A stretch of 64,000 nucleotides of DNA from Beijerinckiaceae bacterium (GCA_019745195.1 JAIETL010000033.1:62001-126000); one strand, 5' to 3'. Shown: positions 1 to 9,307, counted from the first letter of the stretch. Made by a program: numbers and translations. The notes: generated by a model from the letters alone, not told the origin.

Positions 1-51
1 GAGCCGCGCCAGATCGGGCGCCTTGCGCGCGCCGTCGCCGCCCTTGCTCAC
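1..51 (-). CDS. rnc: Ribonuclease III, N-terminal fragment (cut by window edge)
   Basis: Only the first 17 codons are present. The reading frame starts at a GTG that overlaps the lepB stop codon (GTGA arrangement), giving VSKGGDGARKAPDLARL. Position directly after lepB is the usual place of rnc in alphaproteobacteria (lepB-rnc-era), and 'DLARL' fits the first helix of RNase III. The identification rests mainly on context because no catalytic motif lies inside the window. The overlap implies translational coupling to lepB. Confidence 0.6.
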   Translation of the reverse strand, partial: MSKGGDGARKAPDLARL

Positions 52-830
52 TTGATCCCGCTGAACAGGCGGCCCCAGCGCACGGTCCAGGGCCATTCCC
101 AGATGCGCCAGGCCGAAGCCCCGTCCTCGATCGAGAAGAAGATGATCTCGGCCCGGCCGACGAAGTTCTCGAACGGCACGAAGCCGACGCTGCGGTCGCG
201 CGAATCGAGCGAGTTGTCGCGGTTGTCGCCCATCATGAAGAAATGGCCGGCCGGCACGGTGAACACGGCGGTGTTGTCGAAGGTGCCGGTGTCGCCCTCG
301 TTCTCGATGATCTGGTGGCTGACGCCATTGGGCAGCGTCTCGCGATATTGCATCACCGGCCGGCTGCGGCCCCAATTGTCCTGGGCGACATAGTCCGCGA
401 TGCGTTCGCGCTTCACGGCTGTGTTGTTGATGTGCAGGATGCCGTCGATCATCTGGATGCGGTCGCCCGGCAGGCCGACGACGCGCTTGATGTAGTCCGT
501 CGAGTTGTCGGTCGGCAGCTTGAAGACGGCGATGTCGCCGCGCTTGGGCTCGGCCGCCCAGACCCGGCCGGAGAAAAGCGGCGGACTGAACGGAACAGAA
601 TGCTTGGAATAGCCGTATGTATACTTCGAGACGAACAGGTAGTCGCCGATCAGCAGCGTCGGGATCAGCGAGCCCGATGGAATGTTGAACGGCTGGAACA
701 GCAGAGTGCGGATGACGAGCGCGATCAGAAGGGCCTGGACGACGACCTTGATCGTTTCGAGAATGCCACCCTCGTCCTTGGCGGGCTTGTCCCGGGCCGT
801 CTTGTTCTTGATCTCGGCGTCGTTGGCCAC
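48..830 (-). CDS. lepB: Signal peptidase I
   Basis: Membrane-bound serine/lysine protease that removes signal peptides from secreted proteins (S26 family). From the chosen GTG start the protein has 260 residues. It has one membrane segment near residues 25-45 (VVVQALLIALVIRTLLF), the box B motif IPSGSLIPTLLIGD with catalytic Ser54, the box D motif YIKRVVGLPGD with catalytic Lys115, and the box E motif GDNRDNSLDSR. The track ORF begins 47 codons upstream at an ATG (971). I prefer the GTG at 830 because it has AGGAG seven bases upstream, the longer N-terminus looks non-coding, and 260 residues suits alphaproteobacterial LepB. It forms an operon with rnc. Confidence 0.93.
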   Translation of the reverse strand: MANDAEIKNKTARDKPAKDEGGILETIKVVVQALLIALVIRTLLFQPFNIPSGSLIPTLLIGDYLFVSKYTYGYSKHSVPFSPPLFSGRVWAAEPKRGDIAVFKLPTDNSTDYIKRVVGLPGDRIQMIDGILHINNTAVKRERIADYVAQDNWGRSRPVMQYRETLPNGVSHQIIENEGDTGTFDNTAVFTVPAGHFFMMGDNRDNSLDSRDRSVGFVPFENFVGRAEIIFFSIEDGASAWRIWEWPWTVRWGRLFSGIK

Positions 831-1099
831 GCGGGCGCTCCTGTCCAGGCTGTCAGCGGGCGGTCTAGCCCACTCTGGCCCGCCCGACAACGGCGCTGCC
901 GCATCCCGGGCGCGCATCGCCGGATCGCGGACGGACCGAAACCGGCCTGGCATGGGATTGCGTCTTTTCATGGCGACAGCCGCGTTGCGTCGTGATCAAA
1001 GCCGCATGCATGACCGAAATCTCGCGCTCGCAGGATATCGGAGCGGCTGGCGCGACCGCTCCCGCGCCGACCTCTCCATGACATCGCCCCGCTGAAGCC

Positions 1100-2092
1100 A
1101 TGATCCCGCTCATCTCCCCCTCCGCCGGCAGGTCGCACGCGCTCGTCGGCCTCGCCGTTGCGCTCGTCGCCTTCGCTGCCGCGCTGGCCCTGCGTTTCGG
1201 CCTCGACAACGTTTTGCCGCCCGGTTTTCCATTCCTGACGTTCTTTCCGGCCGTGATCGTCACCGCCGTGTTCTGCGGCGTCTGGGCCGGCTCGCTCTGC
1301 GCGCTGCTGTGCGGGCTTGCGGCCTGGTACTGGTTTGTGCCGCCGTCGGGTTTCGGGCTCGATGGTCAGAGTGCGCTGGCGATGGGTTTTTATGTCTTCA
1401 TCGTCGTGGTCGACATCGCGTTGATCCACGTCATGCACCGGGCGATGCACCGTCTCCGGCAGGAGAAGGCGCATTCGGCCGGCATGGCCGAGCAGCAGCG
1501 CACCATGTTCGAGGAATTGCAGCACCGCGTCGCCAACAACATGGCCTTCGTCGCGAGCCTGCTCAACATGTCGCGCCGGCGCATCGCCCAGGACCCTGCC
1601 GCCGCGCCACTCGTGATCGACGAGGCGCGCGCCCGCATCGAGACGATGGCGCGCATCCACCGCCGGCTGCACGATCCCAACAGCGTCGATCTCGCGGTCG
1701 GGGTCTATCTCGACGAACTTTGCCGCGACGTGCTGTCGGCCTCGGGCGCGCAGGGCGTGACCTGCAAGGTAGAAGCGCCGGCCATGACGCTCGACATCCG
1801 CACGCTGACGGCGCTCTCGCTCTTCGTGACCGAGGTGATGACCAATTCGATCAAGCACGCCTTTCCGGAAGGGCGCGGCGGAACGATCGCGGTCCGGCTG
1901 GAACGCCGTGATGAGGACACGCTCGAACTGACCATTGCTGATGACGGCGTCGGCCTCGATCCGGCCAGCGTCGCCAAACCCGGCCACGGCCTCGGCCTGC
2001 GCATCATCAAGGCTCTGGGCGCGCAGTTGCGCGGGGAGTACAGCTTGGAGAGCGCCGGCGGCACGAAGACGCGGCTGGTGTTTCCGGGCTGA
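1100..2092 (+). CDS. Membrane sensor histidine kinase, HisKA_2/HWE type
   Basis: 330 residues. The first ~120 form a DUF4118/KdpD-like membrane module of about four hydrophobic segments with the FFPAVIVTAVFCGVWAG signature and no large periplasmic domain. A HisKA_2-type dimerisation helix follows with the phospho-acceptor in FEELQHRVANNMAFVASLLN (around residue 140). Then comes an HATPase domain with N-box EVMTNSIKHAF, G1 DDGVGL and G2 GHGLGLRII. All parts needed for autophosphorylation are visible. No response regulator lies in the window, so the partner is unknown; kinases of this class often feed the PhyR/EcfG stress response in alphaproteobacteria (family knowledge). It sits between divergent lepB and convergent acpS. 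Confidence 0.85.
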   Translation: MIPLISPSAGRSHALVGLAVALVAFAAALALRFGLDNVLPPGFPFLTFFPAVIVTAVFCGVWAGSLCALLCGLAAWYWFVPPSGFGLDGQSALAMGFYVFIVVVDIALIHVMHRAMHRLRQEKAHSAGMAEQQRTMFEELQHRVANNMAFVASLLNMSRRRIAQDPAAAPLVIDEARARIETMARIHRRLHDPNSVDLAVGVYLDELCRDVLSASGAQGVTCKVEAPAMTLDIRTLTALSLFVTEVMTNSIKHAFPEGRGGTIAVRLERRDEDTLELTIADDGVGLDPASVAKPGHGLGLRIIKALGAQLRGEYSLESAGGTKTRLVFPG

Positions 2093-2108
2093 GGACGAAC
2101 GGCGCGGC

Positions 2109-2516
2109 TCAACCGAGCGGAACCGCCCGCGCCTCGATCACGACGAATGCCTGCGCCAGCGGCGGCTCGTCGGTCATCGTGACATGAACTATCGCCTCGA
2201 AACCCTCCGGCGTCATGGCCTTAAGCCGTGCCGCCGCGCCGCCCGTCAGATTTAGCGTCGGCCGCCCGCCCGGCAGGTTGACCACCTCCATGTCGCGCCA
2301 GAACACGCCGGCGCGCAGGCCGGTGCCGAGCGCCTTGGAGCAGGCCTCCTTGGCGGCGAAGCGCCGCGCATAGGATTCGGCCCGCGTCGCCCTCCGGTCG
2401 GACTTCGCCCGTTCGCCTGCGGTGAAGACGCGTTCGGTGAAGCGATCGCCGAAGCGCGCCAGCGATTTCTCGATGCGGCGGATGTCGCAGAGGTCGGAGC
2501 CGATGCCGAGGATCAT
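2109..2516 (-). CDS. acpS: Holo-[acyl-carrier-protein] synthase
   Basis: Transfers 4'-phosphopantetheine from CoA to acyl carrier protein in fatty acid synthesis. 135 residues, normal for AcpS. The Mg-binding motif GIGSDLCDI contains Asp8, and the second motif [16 protein letters not shown] contains Glu57. The end of pdxJ lies nine bases upstream, so the two form an operon (pdxJ-acpS), as in many alphaproteobacteria. It converges on the histidine kinase gene with a 16-base gap. Confidence 0.95.
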   Translation of the reverse strand: MILGIGSDLCDIRRIEKSLARFGDRFTERVFTAGERAKSDRRATRAESYARRFAAKEACSKALGTGLRAGVFWRDMEVVNLPGGRPTLNLTGGAAARLKAMTPEGFEAIVHVTMTDEPPLAQAFVVIEARAVPLG

Positions 2517-2525
2517 CAGGCTGGT

Positions 2526-3272
2526 TTACGCAGACGCGCGCCCCTCGTCCATCGCCACTCGCATCGTCGCGATCGCGGCCTCGAACCCGACGAAGATCGC
2601 CTCGCCGACGAGAAAATGTCCGATGTTGAACTCGACGAACTCCGGCACGGCCGCCAGCGTGCGGGCCGTGTCGTAGTCCAGCCCATGCCCGGCATGGACC
2701 TCGATCCCCAGCGAGGCGGCATAGGCCGCGCCCCGCGCCAGTCGCTCGAATTCGGTGTGCGCCTTGTCGTGATGCCCGTCCGCGACGGCATGGCACCAGG
2801 TTCCGGTATGCAGCTCGACGACCGGCGCACCGAGCGTCCTCGCCATGGCGATCGGCGCCTCGTCCGCCTCGATGAACAGCGAGACGCGGCAGCCCGCCGC
2901 TTTCAGCCGCGCGATCTGGGGCGCCAGCGCCGCCTGCTGGCCCACCACGTCGAGCCCGCCCTCGGTGGTGCGCTCCTCGCGCTTTTCGGGCACGAGGCAG
3001 GCGGCATGGGGCCGCAGTCGCTCTGCCAGCGCGATCATCTCGTCGGTCGCGGCCATCTCGAAGTTCAGCGGCTTCGTCAGTTCGGTTGCCAGACGCTCCA
3101 TGTCGGCGTCGCGGATGTGGCGGCGGTCCTCGCGCAGATGCGCGGTGATGCCGTCCGCACCGGCCGCGATAGCAAGATGGGCGGCGCGCACCGGGTCGGG
3201 CAGGGCGCCGCCGCGCGCGTTCCGCACGGTCGCGACATGGTCGATATTCACACCCAGCCGCAGCCGATCCAT
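2526..3272 (-). CDS. pdxJ: Pyridoxine 5'-phosphate synthase
   Basis: Condenses 1-deoxyxylulose 5-phosphate with 3-amino-2-oxopropyl phosphate in de novo vitamin B6 synthesis. 248 residues from the ATG at 3272, beginning [20 protein letters not shown], the conserved PdxJ start with the phosphate-binding NIDHVAT. Later motifs include [24 protein letters not shown] and [11 protein letters not shown]. The track ORF has 38 extra upstream codons without PdxJ similarity; a GGGGGTGAG ribosome-binding site sits just before the chosen ATG. First gene of the pdxJ-acpS operon. Confidence 0.95.
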   Translation of the reverse strand: MDRLRLGVNIDHVATVRNARGGALPDPVRAAHLAIAAGADGITAHLREDRRHIRDADMERLATELTKPLNFEMAATDEMIALAERLRPHAACLVPEKREERTTEGGLDVVGQQAALAPQIARLKAAGCRVSLFIEADEAPIAMARTLGAPVVELHTGTWCHAVADGHHDKAHTEFERLARGAAYAASLGIEVHAGHGLDYDTARTLAAVPEFVEFNIGHFLVGEAIFVGFEAAIATMRVAMDEGRASA

Positions 3273-3515
3273 CGCGCTCACCCCCCGTCTCTGGGCGTCG
3301 TGCATAGACCCTTGGGCAGGGCCGCTCAAGGCAAGGTGTTTGATCGACGAGGCCACGTTTGCTGATGGTTTCGACGATCGGCGCAACGCGTTCTTCGCGA
3401 TTTGGTAACCGCACCGGCAGTCATCGCTCGCGCACCGGCTTCACCGAAGGCAATCGTAAAGGCCCCGGCGCTAGCCTCCGTGGCGGGTAGAGACGACAAG
3501 AGTGGACGGGGCGAC

Positions 3516-5228
3516 GTGCAGCTCGCGGTGAAATCGAACAATTTCGAGCAGGACATCGCGCAGGATCGTCGCGATTCGAGCCAGGTCGCCGAGCGCGCGC
3601 TCGGCCGCGTCATCTCCTGCGACGGCTCGCGCGCCACCATCGCCAGCGCGGTTTCCGGCGCGAGCCGGCTCGGCCCGGATGCCTGGACGATCGGCAAGCT
3701 GATCTCGGTCAATCTTGGCCACACCCGTCTCGTCGGGCTGGTCTACCAGATGCGCGCGGTGAAGAGCGCCTGGGACGAGGCCGGCGACAACGCCATCCAT
3801 ATCGATGTCGAACTGCTGGGAGAGGTCGTAGAGGCGCAGGGCGGCGGCACGCGCTTCCAGTCCGGCATCTCGACCTATCCGCCGATCGGCACGCTTGCGC
3901 ATCGCATCCGCGCCGGAGATCTGGCGCTGGTCCATGATCTGGGAGCCCGGCAGGGCGTAACCATCGGTGCGCTGACGCAGGATGCGGGCATCCCGGCCAC
4001 CGTCTGCATCGAGGACATGCTGGCGCGCCATTTCGCCATTCTCGGCACCACGGGCGTCGGCAAGTCGAGCGCCGTCGCGCTGCTGCTGCGGCGCGCGATC
4101 GCGGTCAAGCCGAAGCTGCGGGTGCTGATCCTCGATCCGCACAATGAATACGCCCACGCCTTCCCCGACAAGTCGGTGTCCATGGAAGCCGACACGCTCG
4201 ACCTGCCGTTCTGGATGTTCCGGCTCGACGAATTCGCCGATGTCGTCTTCCGCGGCCGTCCGGCCATGGAAGACGAAACCGACATCCTGCGCGAGGTCGT
4301 CGCCAGCGCACGCAGCCGCTATCGCGCCGCAGCCAGCCACGATCTCGCGCGCGATCTCGGGGCGTCGCTGCTGAAGCGCCCGCTCGACGCCAATGCGCCG
4401 CGTCCGACGGCCGAGACCGGGGCGGCGTCCGCCGACGCGCCGACGCCCTACCGGATGAAGGACGCGCTCGCGATCATCGACGAGCTGATCGGCCTGCACG
4501 AGATCCGCTACCCGCGCGGCGCGCTGCGTTCGCTCCGGGTGAGGCTGGAAGCGCTGTATGGCGATCCGCGCTACCACTTCATGTTCGCCCGCGCCAACAT
4601 GATCGAGACCATGGCTCCCGTGGTCGGCCAGATCTTCCGCCTGCCGCATCACGGCCGGCCGATCAGCGTGTTCCAGCTTGCCGGGTTGCCTTCGGAGGTC
4701 GTCAACGCGGTCGCCTCCGTTCTGGCGCGCCTCGCCTTCGACCTCGCCATGGCCAGCCAGGGCGGCTACGAGGTTCTGGTGCTCTGCGAGGAGGCGCATC
4801 GCTATGTGCCGTCCGACCCTGCGCTCGGCTTCGCGCCGACGCGTCAGGCCATCGCCCGCATCGCCAAGGAAGGCCGCAAATATGGCTGCTATCTCGGCGT
4901 GGTGACGCAGCGGCCCGGCGAACTCGATTCGACGATCCTGTCGCAATGCTCGACCATCTTCGCGATGCGGCTGGCCAATGAGCGCGACCAGCAGATCATC
5001 CGCTCGGCCATCGCCGATGCATCGGCGAGCACGATCGCCTTCCTGTCCTCGATCGGCAATCGCGAGGCGATCGCCTTCGGCGAGGGCGTCGCGACGACGA
5101 TGCGGATGCGCTTCGCAGAGTTGCAGCCGCATGAACTGCCGGAGATGGCGCTGGCGCATGGCGGCGCGGCCCCAAGGGGCGAGCCGCTGCTCGAGGAGAT
5201 GATCCGGCGGATGCGCGGGACAAGCTGA
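3516..5228 (+). CDS. herA: HerA-type ATPase / DUF87 helicase-like protein
   Basis: 570 residues. An N-terminal HAS-barrel-like segment (LGRVISCDGSRATIAS onwards) is followed by a FtsK/HerA ATPase core with Walker A GTTGVGKSSAV (around residue 175), Walker B VLVLCEEAHRY and a sensor region VTQRPGELDSTILSQCSTIF. HerA proteins are hexameric DNA translocases that in archaea work with the NurA nuclease in end resection. No nurA-like nuclease is adjacent. The track ORF starts at TTG 3402, but its first 38 codons are full of rare codons (gta, cta, aga, gga, agt) unlike the rest. The GTG at 3516 has GGACGGGG upstream and begins VQLAVKSNNF. DNA substrate and role here are unknown. Confidence 0.82.
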   Translation: MQLAVKSNNFEQDIAQDRRDSSQVAERALGRVISCDGSRATIASAVSGASRLGPDAWTIGKLISVNLGHTRLVGLVYQMRAVKSAWDEAGDNAIHIDVELLGEVVEAQGGGTRFQSGISTYPPIGTLAHRIRAGDLALVHDLGARQGVTIGALTQDAGIPATVCIEDMLARHFAILGTTGVGKSSAVALLLRRAIAVKPKLRVLILDPHNEYAHAFPDKSVSMEADTLDLPFWMFRLDEFADVVFRGRPAMEDETDILREVVASARSRYRAAASHDLARDLGASLLKRPLDANAPRPTAETGAASADAPTPYRMKDALAIIDELIGLHEIRYPRGALRSLRVRLEALYGDPRYHFMFARANMIETMAPVVGQIFRLPHHGRPISVFQLAGLPSEVVNAVASVLARLAFDLAMASQGGYEVLVLCEEAHRYVPSDPALGFAPTRQAIARIAKEGRKYGCYLGVVTQRPGELDSTILSQCSTIFAMRLANERDQQIIRSAIADASASTIAFLSSIGNREAIAFGEGVATTMRMRFAELQPHELPEMALAHGGAAPRGEPLLEEMIRRMRGTS

Positions 5229-5336
5229 GGCGATCCGGCTCTGCGACGGGAGAAATCTTGCATCTCGCCTGCTTTGCCTGTAAGGCCCCGATCAACTCAT
5301 TCTCCCTGCATCGCCGAGACTGGAAGGAGCCGCACC

Positions 5337-5723
5337 ATGGCTCGCGTCACCGTTGAAGACTGCATCGACAAGATCGACAACCGCTTCGAGCTTGTCCTGC
5401 TCGCGAGCCACCGCGCCCGCATGATCCAGTCGGGCTCGCCGATCCTGGTGAGCCGCGACAACGACAAGAACCCGGTCGTCGCCCTGCGCGAGATCGCCGA
5501 CGAGAAGCTCAAGCCCGAGGATCTCAAGGAAGACCTGATCCATTCGCTGCAGAAGCATGTCGAGGTCGACGAGCCGGAGCAGGAGACGGTGCCGCTGCTG
5601 GCGGCGCCGAACGCATCCACCTCCGACTCGGAGGTCCAGTTCGACCGCATGAGCGAGGACGACCTGCTGCGCGGCCTCGACGGTCTCGTGCCGCCGACCG
5701 AGAGCGCAGACGACGAGGATTGA
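5337..5723 (+). CDS. rpoZ: DNA-directed RNA polymerase omega subunit
   Basis: 128 residues starting [30 protein letters not shown], the conserved omega fold that binds the beta-prime C-terminus and promotes polymerase assembly. The acidic C-terminal extension is usual in alphaproteobacteria. The ATG at 5337 has GGAAGGAG upstream; the 21 extra codons in the track ORF are not omega-like. It lies directly upstream of rsh, the standard rpoZ-spoT/relA arrangement, with a strong hairpin between them. Confidence 0.96.
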   Translation: MARVTVEDCIDKIDNRFELVLLASHRARMIQSGSPILVSRDNDKNPVVALREIADEKLKPEDLKEDLIHSLQKHVEVDEPEQETVPLLAAPNASTSDSEVQFDRMSEDDLLRGLDGLVPPTESADDED

Positions 5724-5778
5724 TCCATCCGGGGCCTGTCTGCCTCGCGACTGAATCGGTTTCTTCACCGCATTTGCT

Positions 5779-5803
5779 AAAGCCCGGCCCTGCCGGGCTT
5801 TTT
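5779..5803 (+). terminator. Rho-independent terminator after rpoZ
   Basis: Perfect 10-bp stem AAAGCCCGGC / GCCGGGCTTT with a three-base loop CCT, followed by T residues. It lies about 55 bases after the rpoZ stop and 110 bases before the rsh start, so rsh either has its own promoter downstream or depends on read-through. The A/T flanks make it potentially bidirectional. Confidence 0.8.
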
Positions 5804-5911
5804 CATGCCTGCCATCCGGCAATTCGCCTTGCCGCCCGCACCGCCCGCACCGATATTGAGCAGCGGAGGGAACAACGGCGTGGAATCGGTCAGGCAGGTA
5901 AGAGGGCCCGC

Positions 5912-8134
5912 ATGGGCATGATGCGGCAATACGAGCTCGTCGACCGGGTCAGGAGCTACAACCCCAACACCGACGAAGACCTGCTCAACCGGGCCTATGT
6001 CTACGCCATGCGGGCGCATGGCACGCAGAAGCGCGCCTCGGGCGACCCCTTCTTCGCCCATCCCCTCGAAGTGGCCGCGCTCCTGACCGATCTCAAGCTC
6101 GACGACGCCACCATCGTCGCGGCCGTCCTGCACGACACGGTCGAGGATACGGCCGCCACGCTCGAAGAGATCGAGAGCATGTTCGGCCCCGATATCCGCC
6201 GGCTGGTGGACGGTCTGACCAAGATCAAGAAGCTCGATCTCGTCTCCAAGAAGGCCGCCCAGGGCGAGAATTTCCGCAAGCTGCTGCTGGCGATCGTCGA
6301 CGATGTCCGCGTGTTGCTCGTCAAGCTCGCCGACCGGCTGCACAACATGCGCACGCTGCATTACATGGCGCCGGAAAAACGCCTGCGCATCGCCGAGGAA
6401 ACGGCCGAGATCTACGCTCCGCTGGCCGGCCGCATGGGCATGCAGGAGCTGCGCGAGGAGCTGGAGGAACTGGCCTTCCGCCACATCAAGCCCGAGGCGC
6501 ACGCCACGGTGACGAAGCGGCTGGAGGAGGTGACCGAGCGCGAGGGCAAGGTCATCGGCGAGATTGAGCGCGACCTCAAGGACAAGCTCGCCGCGCGCGG
6601 CATCCATGCCGAGGTCTCCGGCCGGCGCAAGCGCCCCTACTCGATCTGGAAGAAGATGGAGCGCAAATCGGTCTCCTTCGAGCAGCTTTCCGACATTTTC
6701 GGCTTCCGCGTTCTCGTCGACCAGCCGGAGGATTGCTACCGCGTGCTCGGCATCGTCCACATGACCTGGCCGATGGTGCCCGGCCGCTACAAGGACTACA
6801 TCTCGACGCCCAAGCAGAACGACTACCGCTCGATCCACACCACCGTGGTCGGGCCGGGCCACAGCCGCGTCGAGCTGCAGATCCGCACCGACACCATGGA
6901 CCGCATCGCCGAATACGGCATCGCCGCCCATGCCCATTACAAGGACGGGCGCACCACCGAACTCGCGCAATACGCCGATGAGAGCCGGGCCTATCAATGG
7001 CTCCGGCGCACGGTCGATCTCTTGGCCGAGGGCGACAGCCCCGAGGAGTTCCTCGAGCACACCAAGCTCGAACTCTTCCACGATCAGGTCTTCTGCTTCA
7101 CGCCAAAAGGCCGGCTGATCGCCCTGCCGCGCGGCGCGACGCCGATCGACTTCGCCTATGCGGTCCACACCGATGTCGGCAACAGCGCGGTCGGGGCCAA
7201 GATCAACGGCCGCATCGCCCCACTGCTCACTGAACTTGCGAATGGCGACGAGGTCGAGATCACGCGCGCCGAGGGCCAGGCCCCGCCGGCCGCATGGGAA
7301 TCGCTCGTCGTCACCGGCAAGGCCCGCGCCGCCATACGCCGGGCCACGCGCGCCGCCGTTCGCCGCCAATATGCCGGGCTCGGCCGCCAGATCCTGGAGC
7401 GCGCCTTCTCGCGTGCCGAGCGCGTCTTCTCCGACGACAAGCTCAAGGCCGCGCTGAAGCGCCTTGCCCGCACGGCGGTCGACGACGTGCTCGCGGCGGT
7501 GGGGCGCGGCGAGATGTATTCCGGCGACGTGGTCAAGGCGGTCTATCCCGATCTCGAGCCCGAGAAGCGCCCCGCGCCCGAGCCCAAGGCCGGCGCGACG
7601 ACCGGCAACGGCAAGGGCTGGTTCGAGCTGCGCAAGGGCGACAACCTCAAATTCAAGCTGCCGGGCGAGACGCCCGACGCGGATGCGATCCCGATCCGGG
7701 GCCTGAGCGGCGACCTGCCGGTGCGCTTCGCGCCCGATGGCGGCGCGGTGCCGGGAGACCGCATCGTCGGCATCCTGACGCCCGGAGAGGGCGTGACGAT
7801 CTATCCGATCCAGTCGACGGCGTTGGCCGCCTTCGACAACGAGCCTGATCGCTGGCTCGATGTCCGCTGGGACCTCGACGACAAGGCGCCGCAGCGCTTC
7901 CCTGCCCGTATCGCGCTGAAATCGATCAACGAGCCTGGCTCTCTCGCCCAGATCACCACGACCATCGCCGAGCATGACGGCAATATCGACGCGGTCGCGA
8001 TGGTGCGTCCCAACCCGGACTTCACCGATGTCACCATCGACCTGACGGTCTGGGATTTGAAGCATCTCAGCGCCATCATCAGCGAATTGCGCCAGAAGCG
8101 CGTGATCAGCCGCGTGGAGCGGGTGGTTGGGTAG
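5912..8134 (+). CDS. rsh: Bifunctional (p)ppGpp synthetase/hydrolase (RelA/SpoT homologue)
   Basis: Makes and degrades the stringent-response alarmone. 740 residues from the ATG at 5912 (AGAGGG upstream); the 64 preceding codons in the track ORF are not conserved. Domains in order: HD hydrolase near 45-145 with FFAHPLEVA and intact HDTVED; synthetase near 235-345 with GRRKRPYSIWKKM and DYISTPKQNDYRSIHTTV; TGS near 385-445 (VFCFTPKGRLIALPRGATPIDFAYAVH); C-terminal ACT near 660-740. Both catalytic sites look intact, as expected for the single Rsh of Hyphomicrobiales. Alternative ATGs lie two and three codons in. Confidence 0.95.
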   Translation: MGMMRQYELVDRVRSYNPNTDEDLLNRAYVYAMRAHGTQKRASGDPFFAHPLEVAALLTDLKLDDATIVAAVLHDTVEDTAATLEEIESMFGPDIRRLVDGLTKIKKLDLVSKKAAQGENFRKLLLAIVDDVRVLLVKLADRLHNMRTLHYMAPEKRLRIAEETAEIYAPLAGRMGMQELREELEELAFRHIKPEAHATVTKRLEEVTEREGKVIGEIERDLKDKLAARGIHAEVSGRRKRPYSIWKKMERKSVSFEQLSDIFGFRVLVDQPEDCYRVLGIVHMTWPMVPGRYKDYISTPKQNDYRSIHTTVVGPGHSRVELQIRTDTMDRIAEYGIAAHAHYKDGRTTELAQYADESRAYQWLRRTVDLLAEGDSPEEFLEHTKLELFHDQVFCFTPKGRLIALPRGATPIDFAYAVHTDVGNSAVGAKINGRIAPLLTELANGDEVEITRAEGQAPPAAWESLVVTGKARAAIRRATRAAVRRQYAGLGRQILERAFSRAERVFSDDKLKAALKRLARTAVDDVLAAVGRGEMYSGDVVKAVYPDLEPEKRPAPEPKAGATTGNGKGWFELRKGDNLKFKLPGETPDADAIPIRGLSGDLPVRFAPDGGAVPGDRIVGILTPGEGVTIYPIQSTALAAFDNEPDRWLDVRWDLDDKAPQRFPARIALKSINEPGSLAQITTTIAEHDGNIDAVAMVRPNPDFTDVTIDLTVWDLKHLSAIISELRQKRVISRVERVVG

Positions 8135-8163
8135 GGTGCGTCCCGTGGGCGAAGGGCGCATGA

Positions 8164-8293
8164 ACCCCTCCCCCTCGTGGGGAGGGGTTGGGGTGGGGGT
8201 CGATCGACCGGGTGAGAGACCGCTCGTCGCCCGCTCACCAGGCGGCACGCCCCCCATCCCCATACCCTTCCCCACGAGGGGGAAGGGAGGAGC
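8164..8293. repeat. Intergenic inverted repeat, family R1 copy a
   Basis: Left arm CCTCCCCCTCGTGGGGAGGG and a right arm near CCCTTCCCCACGAGGGGGAAGGG, each itself hairpin-prone, joined by about 50 bases. A second copy lies at 56912-57015 and shares the core ACGCCCCCCATCCCCATACC. It fills the rsh-recO gap. Confidence 0.85.
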
Positions 8294-8381
8294 CCACCCT
8301 GCTTGGCGATGCGGTCTGAGAGACGGGCGGTTGCGTCAAGGCCGTTTCTCCTGCGTCTTCGTAGCCGGCTGGCGCTAACCG

Positions 8382-9110
8382 ATGGAATGGACCGACGAGG
8401 GGACGATCATCGGCGCTCGCCAGCACGGCGAGAGTTCGCTGATCCTCGAAGTCATGACCCGCGACCACGGCCGCCATCTCGGCCTCGTGCGCGGCGGGCG
8501 CTCGGCGAGGAAGCAGGCGGCGCTGCAGCCCGGCAACGCGGTCTCCGTCACCTGGCGCGCGCGGATCGACGAGCATCTCGGCGAGTATCGTGTCGAACTC
8601 CTGACCTCGCATGCCGCCAGGCTGATCGAGGCTCCGGTCGCGCTCTATGGGCTTGCCACCGTCTCGGCCCTGCTGCGGCTGCTGCCCGAGCGCGATCCCC
8701 ATCCCGGCTTGCACGAGGCGCTGGTGGTTCTGGTCGAGCATTTGCACGAAGCGGCGCTCGCCCCGGCGCTGGTCGTGCGTTTTGAGATTGCGATGCTGGC
8801 AGAACTCGGCTTCGGGCTCGATCTGACCCGCTGCGCCGTCACCGGAAACATGGATGACCTGACCCATGTCTCGCCGAAATCCGGCAAGGCCGTCAGCCGT
8901 ATGGCAGCCGCGCCCTATCTCGACCGGCTGCTGGCGCTGCCGTCCTTCCTCTCGGAAGGGCAGGGCGGGCGGGCGCCCTCGGTCGCCGACATCGCGGCGG
9001 GCTTCGCGCTGACCGGCCATTTCCTGCGCCGGCATCTCTGGGAGCCGCGCGGGCTGGCTGAACCGGCGGAGCGGGCGCGGTTGGTGGAGCTGACTGCGAA
9101 AATCCACTGA
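8382..9110 (+). CDS. recO: DNA repair protein RecO
   Basis: Recombination mediator of the RecFOR pathway that helps load RecA on SSB-coated gaps. 242 residues. The N-terminal OB fold starts MEWTDEGTIIGARQHGESSLILEVMT, with GLVRGGRSARKQAALQPGN following. The C-terminal helical part holds LDLTRCAVTG and SPKSGKAVSRMAA. Only one of the four zinc-binding cysteines of classical RecO remains, which I believe is normal in alphaproteobacteria. It sits alone between two inverted-repeat elements and upstream of parC. Confidence 0.93.
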   Translation: MEWTDEGTIIGARQHGESSLILEVMTRDHGRHLGLVRGGRSARKQAALQPGNAVSVTWRARIDEHLGEYRVELLTSHAARLIEAPVALYGLATVSALLRLLPERDPHPGLHEALVVLVEHLHEAALAPALVVRFEIAMLAELGFGLDLTRCAVTGNMDDLTHVSPKSGKAVSRMAAAPYLDRLLALPSFLSEGQGGRAPSVADIAAGFALTGHFLRRHLWEPRGLAEPAERARLVELTAKIH

Positions 9111-9196
9111 TTTCTTGCTGTTTGAGGCGACGCCGGCTTGGCTGCGCTTGCATCGGCTCGGCATGGTCGTGCCAAGTGATTCGAGCGTCACCCCAC

Positions 9197-9307
9197 AGCC
9201 CTCATCCTGAGGAGCGAGCTTTGCTCGCGTCTCGAAGGATGCTCCAGCCAGTGCGTTCTGGAGCATCCTTCGAGACGCCGCTTACGCGGCTCCTCAGGAT
9301 GAGGGCT
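9197..9307. repeat. Intergenic inverted repeat, family R2 copy a
   Basis: Arms AGCCCTCATCCTGAGGAGCG and CGCGGCTCCTCAGGATGAGGGCT flank an inner palindrome, GTCTCGAAGGATGCTCCAG versus TGGAGCATCCTTCGAGAC. The second copy is at 61618-61725. It lies between recO and parC and could fold into one long hairpin in RNA. Confidence 0.9.

Noticed and set aside
831-971. Extended N-terminus of LepB from the ATG at 971
   Set aside because: No ribosome-binding site and no conserved residues; the GTG at 830 has AGGAG at ideal spacing.
3516-5723. Phage-defence island around the HerA-like gene
   Set aside because: Neighbours are core genes (pdxJ, rpoZ, rsh), with no effector nuclease or Sir2 protein and no transfer signature.
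5777-8275. 832-codon minus-strand ORF opposite rsh
   Set aside because: Shadow ORF: it mirrors the conserved rsh frame in high-GC DNA and encodes arginine/alanine/leucine-rich sequence with no domain.
8164-8293. CRISPR array or tandem repeat
   Set aside because: The repeats are inverted and present once per site with no regular spacers; they match another intergenic copy at 56.9 kb instead.
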